A DNA stretch of 64,000 nucleotides. It comes from CAZNNH01 sp964574335 (GTDB lineage Bacteria; Acidobacteriota; Vicinamibacteria; Fen-336). Numbering within the stretch: position 1 is the stretch's first letter; each line of letters begins with the position of its first letter. Positions 18,447-33,128 of the stretch are shown here, in pieces. A program made the translations under genes and the position numbers. The notes under the pieces are model-generated. The model saw only the letters and a list, made by a program, of their open reading frames with translations. It was not told the DNA's origin and did no database searches. The stretch covers positions 1 through 64,000 of the forward strand of contig CAZNNH010000004.1 of the NCBI GenBank assembly GCA_964574335.1, read 5' to 3'.

Positions 18447-18703
18447 GACGCGGGGCCGGGCCAGTCCAGATCCACGCGCCCGGCGCGGAAGGGCACACCC
18501 TCGGCCTGCAGCAGCCGGCGCTGAAGCCAGGCACCGGGCCCGGGGCGCAACGAGATGCGGCCGCCGGAGCCGACCACACGGTGCCACGGGACCTGCGCCT
18601 CGCGTGACGCCGGGAGGGCCCGCAGCGCCCAGCCGACCGCGCGCGCCCCACGGGGAACGCCGAGCTGCTGGGCCACCTGGCCGTAGGTGGCCACGCAGCC
18701 CAC
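18248..18703 (-). CDS. Alkyltransferase-like protein (ATL), start uncertain
   Basis: Resembles the DNA-binding domain of O6-alkylguanine-DNA methyltransferase but with PWHRV where the active Cys motif PCHRV would be. This is the mark of ATL proteins, which bind O6-alkylguanine and hand it to nucleotide-excision repair. The core (VATYGQVAQQLGVP ... VPWHRVVGSGGRISL) is encoded at about 18690-18480. Recognisable sequence (FFERVYRLVEEIP) extends upstream to about 18745, before the GTG at 18703. The only earlier in-frame candidate is a CTG overlapping the surA stop. The frame runs about 65 residues past the usual end into the convergent gene, and that tail looks non-native. Confidence 0.7.
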   Translation of the reverse strand: MGCVATYGQVAQQLGVPRGARAVGWALRALPASREAQVPWHRVVGSGGRISLRPGPGAWLQRRLLQAEGVPFRAGRVDLDWPGPASQVRRGSRSRSRTRRAASRRTASSTAEVDDAARASERCSSRRHLSTSSTASPAEIQASTARSIRST

Positions 18704-18783
18704 CGGGATCTCCTCGACGAGGCGGTAGACGCGCTCGAAGAAACCTTCCTCTGGATCGACCCTCGTGCACCGCCGGGGGCGGC

Positions 18784-19932
18784 TCAGTTCGGAGCCTCGG
18801 GGTCGGGGCGCGGCTCGGCATCGGGGCCGGTCGGCTCCTGCGGGGCCGGAGCTGTCTTCACCGCTGCCTGGTCGCCGCTGACACTGAGCTCGTCTTCGAG
18901 GCCGGGGACCGGGACCGGCAGCTCACGCGAGGTCGCGGCGGTGGCGGCAGTGGGTGCGTCGGGGACCGCAACCTCCGTCTGGGCCTCGCGGATCTTCACC
19001 TCGATGTTGGCCGGCTGGCGCAGCCGCTCGATGTAGGCGGCGTACTCTTTGTCCATCCGCTCCCGGGTCAGCCGGGCGCGAAGGTTCTCCTTGACCTCCT
19101 CGTACGGCGCCACCGACGCCGGGTTCTTCTCGACCAGGCGGAGGATCTGGTAGGCACCGTCGGCGGTCGGGATGGGGTCGGAGATGTCGCCCGGCTGGAG
19201 AGCGGAGATGGTCTGCTTGTGCGAGGCGTTCATCTCCTCGATGGCGATCGTCCCCAGGTCGCCCCCGGCCGCTCGGGAGGGGGCGCTGGAGTAGAGCTGG
19301 GCCAGGGCCGCAAAGTCCTCGCCGGCTCGGAGCCGGGCGACCAGTGCCTCGGCTTCCTGGCGAGCGTTCTCTCCTTCCAGAACCATCTCCTGGAGCTTGA
19401 CGGTGGCGGGGCGGCTGAACTCGGTGGTGCGCCGCTCCTCGTAGGCCGCCACCAGCTCCTCGTCCGAGACCCTGGTCTTGCTCTCGAGGTCGGCCATCAG
19501 AACCTGGCGCCGTAGCACCGATCGCTCGATGCTCCGCTTCAGATCGTTGAGGGTCATTCCCTCTTCGCGAAGCTGGGCCAGCAGCTCGTCTTCGCTCTGG
19601 ATATGGTTCTCGGTCTTGATGTCCTCGATGAAGCTGTCCAGGACCTCCGGGCGCAACTGGATCCCCAGCTCCTCGGCCCGCTGGACCACCAGCAGGTCGT
19701 CGATCGCCTCCTGCAGGATGCGGGCATTGTTCTGGCGAAGAAAGCCCGCCACGCCGTCCGGTGAGATACGGGCGGCCTGGGCGGCCGCCACCTGCCGCTG
19801 GGTGAACTCGGTGAGGGTGACGATGTCGCCGTTCACCTTGGCCACCACGCGCTCGAGCATCTCGGCAGAGAGCGGGGGGGATGCCAGCAGGAGGCTAGGG
19901 GTTACTGCGAGGACGATCTTCCAGAACTTCAT
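18784..19932 (-). CDS. surA: SurA-like periplasmic chaperone / peptidyl-prolyl isomerase
   Basis: Delivers outer-membrane proteins to the BAM machinery. The 382-residue protein has a signal peptide (MKFWKIVLAVTPSLLLASPPLSA), the SurA N-domain starting ERVVAKVNGDIVTLTEF, and one parvulin domain (about 178-280: VKLQEMVLEGENARQEAEALV...GAYQILRLVEK). A Pro/Ala-rich tail closes the protein. E. coli SurA has two parvulin domains; one is seen here. Its start overlaps the preceding PPIase lipoprotein gene by 38 bp. Confidence 0.9.
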   Translation of the reverse strand: MKFWKIVLAVTPSLLLASPPLSAEMLERVVAKVNGDIVTLTEFTQRQVAAAQAARISPDGVAGFLRQNNARILQEAIDDLLVVQRAEELGIQLRPEVLDSFIEDIKTENHIQSEDELLAQLREEGMTLNDLKRSIERSVLRRQVLMADLESKTRVSDEELVAAYEERRTTEFSRPATVKLQEMVLEGENARQEAEALVARLRAGEDFAALAQLYSSAPSRAAGGDLGTIAIEEMNASHKQTISALQPGDISDPIPTADGAYQILRLVEKNPASVAPYEEVKENLRARLTRERMDKEYAAYIERLRQPANIEVKIREAQTEVAVPDAPTAATAATSRELPVPVPGLEDELSVSGDQAAVKTAPAPQEPTGPDAEPRPDPEAPN

Positions 19933-20737
19933 GATTCACCTGGGCCTGGGCCATGATATCCCTCACGAACTCGCGGACACGCCGGTCGGATTCCGCCTGC
20001 AGGAGCCCGGAGCGAATCCGGTCCCGGCATTCCTCGAGCGGTATCTGGCGTGGGTCCTGCCGTGAGTCGACCCTCAAGACATGATAGCCGAGTGGGGTCT
20101 CGACCACACCGCTGATGGCCCCGGGGCGAAGGGCGAAGGCGGCGGCGTCGAGCTGCTTGGGTAGCTGACCCCGCGAGAAGGTGCCCATCAGCCCTCCCTG
20201 GTCGGCCTCCGGGGACTGGGACAGGGAACGAGCCAGGGCGTCGAAGCTGCGGGGGGCCTTCTGGAGCCGCCGCCTGACGTCCCGGGCCTCGTTGAGGGTT
20301 GCGACCAGGATCTGCCGGACGGTGACGGACTCGGGTACCTGGAACTCGTCGCCGTGGGTGGAGTAGTAGGCCTCGACCGCCTCCTCCGTCACCGCCACCT
20401 TCCGGAGCACGGAGCTGGCCAGCAGGCGTCGGACCCCGGCCTCCTCCTCGGCCTCGTCGGCCTCGGGCCTCACCAGGCCCTGGCGCCGGGCCTCGAGCAC
20501 CAGGACGCGCTCCTCCAGGAACGGTTGCAGCAGCGCCCTGCGCACGTCGGCATCCAGCGGCGCCTCTCCTTGCTCTTCGATCCTGGCGACGTGTCGCTCG
20601 AACTCGCTCAGACACACCACCTGGTCACCCAGCGTCAGGAGGGCCGGGTCTCCCGCCGGCTCGGTCGGGGCACAGCTCGGGCAGACGGCCGCCAGCAGCA
20701 AGACGAGGGTTCCGTGGATGCGGGACCGTTGTCGCAC
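19895..20737 (-). CDS. PpiC-type peptidyl-prolyl isomerase, probable lipoprotein
   Basis: A 280-residue exported PPIase. The N-terminus is a signal sequence ending LLLAAVCPSC, with Cys22 as a possible lipidation site (the lipobox is imperfect). A SurA-like helical region is followed by a parvulin domain (about 138-240: VRQILVATLNEARDVRRRL...LGYHVLRVDS). The gene is coupled to surA by a 38-bp overlap and starts 6 bp after mfd ends. It is probably a second outer-membrane assembly chaperone. Confidence 0.85.
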   Translation of the reverse strand: MRQRSRIHGTLVLLLAAVCPSCAPTEPAGDPALLTLGDQVVCLSEFERHVARIEEQGEAPLDADVRRALLQPFLEERVLVLEARRQGLVRPEADEAEEEAGVRRLLASSVLRKVAVTEEAVEAYYSTHGDEFQVPESVTVRQILVATLNEARDVRRRLQKAPRSFDALARSLSQSPEADQGGLMGTFSRGQLPKQLDAAAFALRPGAISGVVETPLGYHVLRVDSRQDPRQIPLEECRDRIRSGLLQAESDRRVREFVRDIMAQAQVNHEVLEDRPRSNP

Positions 20738-20743
20738 AGACTC

Positions 20744-24156
<3,413 letters not shown>

Positions 24157-24160
<4 letters not shown>

Positions 24161-24654
24161 GGTCGGCGGATGCGTGCCAGCAGCCGGGATGTCGAGAGGT
24201 CGGCAACCAGCGGGACCCTCACGACACGGCCACCGCTCGCCTCGACCACATCCCGCCCGACGATGTGGTCGAGCGCCCAGTCCGCGCCCTTGACCAGCAC
24301 GTCCGGCAGGAGCGCCTCGATCACCACCGCCGGCGTGTCCTCCGCGTAGAGAACCACCCGGTCCACCGCCTCCAGGGCGAGCAGCGTCTCGGCGCGCTCC
24401 TGCTCCGGGATCAGCGGCCGCTCCTCTCCCTTGAGCCGGCTCACCGACGCGTCGCTGTTGAGGGCCACCACCAGCAGGTCTCCCTCGGCTCGAGCCGCCT
24501 CGAGCAGGGCCACGTGACCGGGATGGAGCAGATCGAAGCAGCCGTTGGTCAGCACCACCCGGCGGCCGGCGGCCCGCCATGCCGCCCGCTCGACGAGAAG
24601 CTCGTGAAGCGGTGTGGCCGCGGGTCGGGTCGGCTCAGCGCGGCTCTTCGTCAC
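24157..24654 (-). CDS. hldC: D-beta-D-heptose 1-phosphate adenylyltransferase
   Basis: Activates heptose 1-phosphate to ADP-heptose for the LPS inner core. The 165-residue nucleotidyltransferase has TNGCFDLLHPGH (HxGH at 44-47) and the downstream ISKSR-like stretch, matching the RfaE domain II family. It is a stand-alone adenylyltransferase; the kinase domain of HldE is not fused and not in the window. It overlaps the 3' end of wzt by 20 bp and the start of mfd by 4 bp. Confidence 0.9.
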
Positions 24655-25993
24655 TGAGGTCCAGCTCGGGCCGCGGCTCCGGAGGCGTCAACTGCAGGCC
24701 ACCCGAGAAGCTCCAGTGATGCTCCGGCCGGTAGGCGCCCACGTCCTTGATGCGGCTCTTGACGCGGAACGAGTAGAGGCCGCGGTGGTAGTCGAAGGGG
24801 GTGCCGTCGCGGTTGTGGACGGCCACGTCCAGCAGGTAGGTCCCCTCGACCAGCCGGAGGTTCTCGATCACCAGCCGAACCTGCCCGTTGCCTTCGGCCC
24901 GCTTGGAGCGGTACTCCTCGATGTGGGTGTTGGTGCCGTACAGCGAGATGCCGTCGGCGGTGAACAGGCCGATGCCGAACACGAAGTCGTCGACGGGGGC
25001 ACGGGCACGGACCGACAGCTCGATGGTGAGCGCCTCTCCGGGCGCGAAGACGTGGCGCCTTCGGTCTCGCCCGTCGCGGAGCGTTACCCCCACGATCTCC
25101 ATCTCGCGGCTACCCCAGCGGCCCTCGCGGTAGCCGTGTGGAGTCCCCTCCTCGGGTGGGGCGGGGGCCACGGCCGCAGCGGCTTCGGCGGCGGCCTTGT
25201 CGTGGACCCGGGAGAGGCGTTCCTCCTCACCACCGGCGACGTAGGTCAGGTAGGCGTCGACCACCCGCTTCGGGTCGCCCCGGTCGGCGATCTGACCGTG
25301 ACGCAGCCAGATCACGTCGTCGCACATCTTCTCCACCAGGCCCAGGCTGTGGGTCACCAGCAGGATGGTCTTGCCGCGGCGCCGGAACTCCCCGATCTTG
25401 TCCAGGCACTTCCGGGTGAAGGCCTCGTCGCCCACCGCCAGCACCTCGTCGATCAGCAGCACCTCGGGATCGACGTGGATCGCCACCGCGAAGCCGAGGC
25501 GGACGTACATGCCGGAGGAGTAGGTCTTGACCGGGGCCTCGATGAAGTCCTCGAGCTCCGCGAAGGCCACGATCTCGTCGAAGCGCTCCTCCACCTCGCG
25601 CTTGGAGAGGCCCAGCATGATCCCGTTGATGGCCACGTTCTCGCGCCCGCTGATCTCGGGATGGAAGCCGGCCCCGAGCTCGATCAGGGCCGAGATCCGG
25701 CCGGTCACCTCGATCTGGCCCCGGGTGGGCTTGGTGATCCCGGCGAGCAGCTTGAGGAGCGTCGACTTCCCGGATCCGTTCTCGCCGATCACGCCGAAGG
25801 TGCGACCCTTCGGGACATCGAAGCTCACTCCGTCCAGCGCGGTGAAGGTCTGGTCGGGACGCAGGTCGGCGAGCAGGCTCCCGCTGAGCAGTGCGCTCTT
25901 CAGGGTCTTGAACTGGTTCTTGAAGAGGAACCGTCGGTAGACCTTGGTCACGTCGCGGGCGACCACCGCCGGCGCCAGGGGTCGGGCCGTCAT
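24635..25993 (-). CDS. wzt: Polysaccharide ABC exporter, ATP-binding subunit with sugar-recognition domain (Wzt-like)
   Basis: Powers export of an O-antigen-type glycan with the permease encoded 3 bp upstream. The 452 residues comprise an ABC ATPase (Walker A GENGSGKST at 70-78, signature YSSGMYVRL near 158-166, Walker B VLLIDE at 178-183) and a C-terminal beta-sandwich (about 285-430: EGRWGSREMEIVGV...) like the Wzt carbohydrate-binding domain that reads the capped chain end. This extra domain marks the ABC-dependent O-antigen pathway rather than capsule export. Confidence 0.93.
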   Translation of the reverse strand: MTARPLAPAVVARDVTKVYRRFLFKNQFKTLKSALLSGSLLADLRPDQTFTALDGVSFDVPKGRTFGVIGENGSGKSTLLKLLAGITKPTRGQIEVTGRISALIELGAGFHPEISGRENVAINGIMLGLSKREVEERFDEIVAFAELEDFIEAPVKTYSSGMYVRLGFAVAIHVDPEVLLIDEVLAVGDEAFTRKCLDKIGEFRRRGKTILLVTHSLGLVEKMCDDVIWLRHGQIADRGDPKRVVDAYLTYVAGGEEERLSRVHDKAAAEAAAAVAPAPPEEGTPHGYREGRWGSREMEIVGVTLRDGRDRRRHVFAPGEALTIELSVRARAPVDDFVFGIGLFTADGISLYGTNTHIEEYRSKRAEGNGQVRLVIENLRLVEGTYLLDVAVHNRDGTPFDYHRGLYSFRVKSRIKDVGAYRPEHHWSFSGGLQLTPPEPRPELDLSDEEPR

Positions 25994-25996
25994 GCG

Positions 25997-26785
25997 CTAG
26001 ACCTCCTCCGGCAATGTGTCGCGCAGGCGGTCGAAGACGAAGGCGCCGATGGCGAAGACGACCAGAGAGAGCAGCAGGGTCAGACCCAGGCCGCGCAGGT
26101 GATGGAACTCCCCCTGAAACAGCATCTCCTGATATGAGACGAGAACGTGCGTCATCGGGTTGAGGCGGAGCAACGTTCGGAGCGGCCCGTCCGGGAGGTC
26201 CGTCATGGTGTAGAGGATCGGCGTGCCCCAGAACCACAGGTGCAGGATGTGAGTGAGCAGGTCGCGCAGGTCTCGGAAGTGGACGGTGAGCGCGGCGAAG
26301 AAGAGCGACAGCCCCAAGGTGAAGACGAGCTGGACCATGAGGGGCAGTGGCAGCAGCAGCGCCGTGAGCTGGAGCTTCCCCTCGTAGGCGAGGAACGCCA
26401 ACAGGATCGGCAGGCCGAAGAGGAAGTGCATGAAGTTGGCGAAGACCGACACCACCGGCAGCACCTCGGCCGGGAACAGCACCTTCTTGATCAGGTTCCC
26501 GCCGGCGATCAGGACCCCCGAGGCCTCCGACAGCGAGGACTGGAACCAGGTCCAGGGCAGGATGCCGCAGAAGAGGAAGAGGTAGTACGGGTTGGTGGTC
26601 TTGGGTCGGACGCCGGGGAATATCTGGGTGAAGACCAGCCCGTAGGTGAGCATCAGCAGCAGGGGGTTGATGAAGCTCCAGAAGAAGCCCAGCACGCTGC
26701 CGCGGTAGCGGGCCTTCAGGTCGCGGCCGACCAGGCTCTGGACCAGAAGCCGATAGCGGAGCAGCCTGCGGAGCTGGGCGATCAT
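25997..26785 (-). CDS. wzm: Polysaccharide ABC exporter, permease subunit (Wzm-like)
   Basis: A 262-residue ABC-2 type membrane protein with six hydrophobic segments and family stretches RDLKARYRGSVLGFFWSF near the N-terminus, FCGILPWTWFQSS, and LNPMTHVLVSYQEML. It is the pore partner of the Wzt-like ATPase. It lies 40 bp downstream of atpC, so the glycan exporter may be co-transcribed with ATP synthase. Confidence 0.93.
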   Translation of the reverse strand: MIAQLRRLLRYRLLVQSLVGRDLKARYRGSVLGFFWSFINPLLLMLTYGLVFTQIFPGVRPKTTNPYYLFLFCGILPWTWFQSSLSEASGVLIAGGNLIKKVLFPAEVLPVVSVFANFMHFLFGLPILLAFLAYEGKLQLTALLLPLPLMVQLVFTLGLSLFFAALTVHFRDLRDLLTHILHLWFWGTPILYTMTDLPDGPLRTLLRLNPMTHVLVSYQEMLFQGEFHHLRGLGLTLLLSLVVFAIGAFVFDRLRDTLPEEV

Positions 26786-26825
26786 GACGCCTTGCTCCGG
26801 GTGCTTCGAGCCGGTGCCTCCAGGC

Positions 26826-27251
26826 TCAGAGCCGGTCCTTGCGGGCCGCCGCCAGGCGGGTCACCGCTCTCTGGTAGGCGAGCTGGGCCTCGTGGAAGCC
26901 GGTCTCGTCCTTGACCGTTCGTAGTCGCTCGGCGGCGCGGGCGCGGGCGCTCTCGGCGCGCTCGGGGTCGATGTCCTCGGCTCGCTCCCCGACCTCGGCC
27001 AGGATGCTGACCTGCTCGGGGAGCACCTCGCAGAAGCCCCAGAAGCAGGTGAGGACGTGACCTCGGCCGCCCTTCCGGTAGCGGATCTCCCCGAGGCCCA
27101 GCGTCGAGACGAAGGGGGCATGGCCCGGAAGCACACCGAAGTAGCCCTCCGACCCTGGGGCCTGGACCTCGTCGACCTCATCGCGCAGCAGCAGGCCGTC
27201 GGGTGTGACCACCTCCAGGAGCAGCTTGGTCGGAAGGCCAGCGTCCGTCAT
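26826..27251 (-). CDS. atpC: ATP synthase F1 epsilon subunit
   Basis: Regulatory subunit of the F1 rotor. 141 residues: N-terminal beta-sandwich (LLLEVVTPDGLLLRDEVDEVQAPGSEGYFGVLPGHAPFVS) and C-terminal helical hairpin. It starts 7 bp after atpD, the last F1 gene of the cluster. Confidence 0.95.
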   Translation of the reverse strand: MTDAGLPTKLLLEVVTPDGLLLRDEVDEVQAPGSEGYFGVLPGHAPFVSTLGLGEIRYRKGGRGHVLTCFWGFCEVLPEQVSILAEVGERAEDIDPERAESARARAAERLRTVKDETGFHEAQLAYQRAVTRLAAARKDRL

Positions 27252-27258
27252 GTCCCGC

Positions 27259-28692
<1,434 letters not shown>

Positions 28693-28720
28693 GGACGAAT
28701 CTCCCGGGGCCCGACTCGGG

Positions 28721-29572
28721 CTAGCTGGAAGCGCCCGAGACGACCTCGATGATCTCCTTGGTGATCGCCGCCTGGCGCACCTTGTTCATATGAAGGGTCA
28801 GCCGGTCGATCATCTCGGCGGCGTTGTTGGTGGCCGCGTCCATCGCGGTCATCCGCGCCCCGTGCTCGGCGGCAATCGACTCCAGCAGCGCCCGATAGAC
28901 CTGGGTCTCGACGTGGCGGGGCAGCAGGCTTTCGAAGATCGCCTTGGGCGAAGGCTCGTAGATGTAGTCGAAGGCCGGCTGCGTCGGCTGCAACGATCGC
29001 TTCTCGATCGGCAGCAGCCGCTCCGCCACCACCCGCTGCTGGATCACGCTCTTGAACTCGTTGAACACCAGGTGGATCTCGTCGAAACGATCGTCGATGA
29101 AGACCTCGATCAGCTCCCTGGCGATCCGCTGCGCGGTTGCGTAGCTCAGCGCCTGAAAGATCCCGACGTGCTCGCTGTGGACGCTCAGGTGGCGGCGCCG
29201 GAAGTGGTCGCGGCCCTTCCGGCCCACCAGGCCGAGCTCGACCTTCTTGTCCCGGCGCTGGTCGATGATCCGCGAGGCGAGCCGGATGATGTTGGCGTTG
29301 AAGCCGCCACACAGCCCCTTGTCGGCGGTGATCACCACCAGGAGCTGGCGCTCGTCGCCCTTCTCCTGCAGCAGCGGGTGGTACTCGGGCGCGGCGCGGG
29401 TGGCCATGCTGTTCAGCACCTGCAGCATCAGACGGGCGTAGGGGCGCGCCGCGAAGATCGCCTCCTGGGCCCGGCGGAGCTTGGCGGCCGAGATCATCTT
29501 CATGGCCCGGGTGATCTGCTGCGTGTTGCGCACGCTGCGGATCCGGCGTCGGATGTCGATCAGGGCGGGCAT
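28721..29572 (-). CDS. atpG: ATP synthase F1 gamma subunit
   Basis: Central rotor shaft. 283 residues with the conserved N-terminal IRRRIRSVRNTQQITRAMKMISAAKLRRAQ pattern and the C-terminal helix (ARMTAMDAATNNAAEMID). It starts 10 bp after atpA. Confidence 0.97.
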   Translation of the reverse strand: MPALIDIRRRIRSVRNTQQITRAMKMISAAKLRRAQEAIFAARPYARLMLQVLNSMATRAAPEYHPLLQEKGDERQLLVVITADKGLCGGFNANIIRLASRIIDQRRDKKVELGLVGRKGRDHFRRRHLSVHSEHVGIFQALSYATAQRIARELIEVFIDDRFDEIHLVFNEFKSVIQQRVVAERLLPIEKRSLQPTQPAFDYIYEPSPKAIFESLLPRHVETQVYRALLESIAAEHGARMTAMDAATNNAAEMIDRLTLHMNKVRQAAITKEIIEVVSGASS

Positions 29573-29582
29573 CTTTGGAGGC

Positions 29583-31100
<1,518 letters not shown>

Positions 31101-31158
31101 AGACTCTCCGACCCGCGGCGGGCGCGCCGCGGGAGCTAGCTTCCCACCACCTCGAGCG

Positions 31159-31716
31159 TCATCGGCCGGGCGCCTCTTCCAGGAGCCGTTGGCGCAGGAG
31201 CTGGAGGCGCCCGCGCAAGCTCCCGTCGTAGACACGTCCGGCGAGGCTCAGCCGGAGGCTACCCAGAAGCCCAGGCTCCACACGGTAGCTGAGCTCGACC
31301 GGCTTTCCGGCCAGCCGCTCGACCGCCGCATGGATGGCCGACGCTTGGCCTTCGTCGAGGGCCATCGCCGACGCCACCTCCGCCGACAGCACGCCTCGGT
31401 GCTGGTTCCACGCCTGGCCGTACGCCTTGTTGATGGCCGGCAACAGCCGGAGCCGGTTCCGTCCCGCCAGAAGCACCAGCAGCCGCACCAGGAGCGGTCG
31501 GCCCCGGCCCTCCCAAACCGCCTCGACCAGCCGCCGCTTCTTGTCGGCGGTCAACGCCGGATGGCCCAAGGCCACGCCGAGCTCGGCGTGCTGCTCCAAC
31601 ACCGAAACGGCCCGTTGGAGCTCCGCCCGCAGCCCCTCGGCCTCCCCTGAGGCCAGGGCCAAGTCGAGCAGCGCCCGCGCGTAACGTCGGGCGGCGCCGG
31701 TCTCGGTCTTCCTCAC
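31159..31716 (-). CDS. atpH: ATP synthase F1 delta subunit
   Basis: Stator subunit joining F1 to the peripheral stalk. 185 residues beginning ARRYARALLDLALASGEAEGL and ending in the conserved YDGSLRGRLQLLRQRL region. It is the first gene of the cluster: no atpB, atpE or atpF (Fo) precedes it, so Fo must be encoded elsewhere. Confidence 0.92.
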   Translation of the reverse strand: MRKTETGAARRYARALLDLALASGEAEGLRAELQRAVSVLEQHAELGVALGHPALTADKKRRLVEAVWEGRGRPLLVRLLVLLAGRNRLRLLPAINKAYGQAWNQHRGVLSAEVASAMALDEGQASAIHAAVERLAGKPVELSYRVEPGLLGSLRLSLAGRVYDGSLRGRLQLLRQRLLEEAPGR

Positions 31717-31812
31717 GGTCGCTCCGCGCCGGCTCGGCGAGGTGGTCTCAGGCGGAAGGGCACGGGATCGATCCCTTGTGGCCGCCCCGGGCGCGGGGCG
31801 AAAAAACGCTGC

Positions 31813-31841
31813 AGGTTAGCATGGGGTCCGAGACGAGTCAA
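31813..31841 (-). promoter_or_regulatory. Probable promoter of the atpHAGDC cluster
   Basis: Minus strand: -35 TTGACT (31841-31836), 17-nt spacer, extended -10 TGC-TAACCT (hexamer 31818-31813). It lies about 97 bp upstream of atpH, in the 165-bp gap after the bactofilin gene. The match to the -35 is better than to the -10. Confidence 0.5.
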
Positions 31842-31881
31842 AATGCTCGATCGGCGTCGACCCTATATACAACAAGGTATC

Positions 31882-32247
31882 CTATGGCTGCTTCGGCTCG
31901 GGGGCCGGACCGGGCCCACCCATGTCGCAGTCACCCTGGAACAGGGCCCCCTCTTCGATCAACAGGCGGGGGGTCACCAGGGTCGCCTGAACCCGGGAGC
32001 CGGACAGCAGCTCGATCCGCTGGCGGCCCCGCACGTGCCCCTTGACGCTGCCCCGGATCGAGACCACCCCGCAATCGATCTCGGCCTCCACCGTCCCCGC
32101 CTCTCCGACGATCAGCGTGTTCTCGGAGACCACCCGGCCCCTGATGTGGCCGTCCACCCGGAACGTGTTTCGGAAACGGAGCTCTCCGAGGAACTCGCTG
32201 CCCTGATCCATGAAGCCGTTCAGCTCCTCGACCGCCTTGCCTCTCAT
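31882..32247 (-). CDS. Bactofilin (polymer-forming cytoskeletal protein)
   Basis: A 121-residue protein with the right-handed beta-helix core of bactofilins (EFLGELRFRNTFRVDGHIRG... TLIVGEAGTVEAEIDCGVVSIRGSVKGHV) between short disordered tails. Bactofilins self-assemble without nucleotide into filaments near the membrane and serve in shape, stalk or chromosome positioning. I start it at the ATG at 32247. It directly follows parB, 26 bp away, suggesting a link to segregation as in Myxococcus BacNOP. Confidence 0.9.
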   Translation of the reverse strand: MRGKAVEELNGFMDQGSEFLGELRFRNTFRVDGHIRGRVVSENTLIVGEAGTVEAEIDCGVVSIRGSVKGHVRGRQRIELLSGSRVQATLVTPRLLIEEGALFQGDCDMGGPGPAPEPKQP

Positions 32248-32273
32248 GGTCGGACCCCCGCGGTCATCACCGG

Positions 32274-33128
32274 TCACACCGATCTTCCGGACCGGACCAG
32301 TTGCTCGAAGAGCCGGGTCAGCTCGGCTTCGTCGGCAAAGGACACCTTCAGCACCCCTCCGCGCCGGCGCCGCACGATCTCGACACGGGTCCCGAGCGCG
32401 GCCCGGAGCCTCTCCTCGGCCGCCCGGGTGTTGGGTTCTGCGCGAGCGCCGCGCTTGGCGCTCGGCTGACGCTCCGACGACGACACGCGTCGCTCGACCT
32501 CGCGCACCGACAGGCCACGCCGGGCGGTCTCGCGCGCCAGCGTCACCTGGTCCTCCACCCGGTCGAGAGCGAGCAGGGCTCGCGCGTGTCCGGCCTCCAG
32601 GCGTCCCTCGGCAAGAAGCTCCCTGACCACCTGGGGCAGCCTCAATAGACGCAGGGTGTTGGTTACCGTGGAGCGCTCGCGGCCCACGCGCCGCGCGATC
32701 TCCTCTTGGGTCAAGCCCAGCTCCTGCTGGAGGCGCTGGTAGGCCTGGGCCTCTTCGAGCGCACTCAGGTCCTCGCGCTGCAGGTTCTCGACCAGGGCCA
32801 GCTCCAGCAGCCGCTCGTCGGCAACCTCGCGGACGGTCACGGGCACCGTGCGCAGGCCCAGCTTCTGGGCTGCGCGCCAGCGGCGTTCGCCGGCCACGAT
32901 CTGGAAGCGTCCGCCTCGAGGCCGGACCAGGATCGGCTGCACGATACCCGACTCCCGGATCGAGGCGCACAGCTCGTCCAGGCGCTCTGGCGCTATCCGG
33001 CTTCGTGGCTGGCGGGGATTCGGCTCGAGGTTCCCGATCGGGACCTCGGCGCTGGCCTCCCGCCCCTCGGGCGCCTCAGGCTCCGGAATCAGGGCCGAGA
33101 GGCCCTTCCCCAGCGCGCGTCGTTTCAT
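32274..33128 (-). CDS. parB: Chromosome-partitioning protein ParB
   Basis: Sequence-specific CTPase clamp that loads at parS. 284 residues: N-terminal Box I-II with PRQPR and GERRWRAA, the ENLQRED motif, a central helix-turn-helix (LTQEEIARRVGRERSTVTNTLRLL) and a C-terminal dimerisation domain. The start MKRRALGKGLSALIP is canonical and lies 53 bp inside the end of parA, a rather long overlap. Confidence 0.96.
   Translation of the reverse strand: MKRRALGKGLSALIPEPEAPEGREASAEVPIGNLEPNPRQPRSRIAPERLDELCASIRESGIVQPILVRPRGGRFQIVAGERRWRAAQKLGLRTVPVTVREVADERLLELALVENLQREDLSALEEAQAYQRLQQELGLTQEEIARRVGRERSTVTNTLRLLRLPQVVRELLAEGRLEAGHARALLALDRVEDQVTLARETARRGLSVREVERRVSSSERQPSAKRGARAEPNTRAAEERLRAALGTRVEIVRRRRGGVLKVSFADEAELTRLFEQLVRSGRSV

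Noticed and set aside
31801..31806. A6 run (T6 on the minus strand) near the atpH promoter
   Set aside because: No hairpin before it; it falls at or just after the predicted transcription start, so it is not a terminator.
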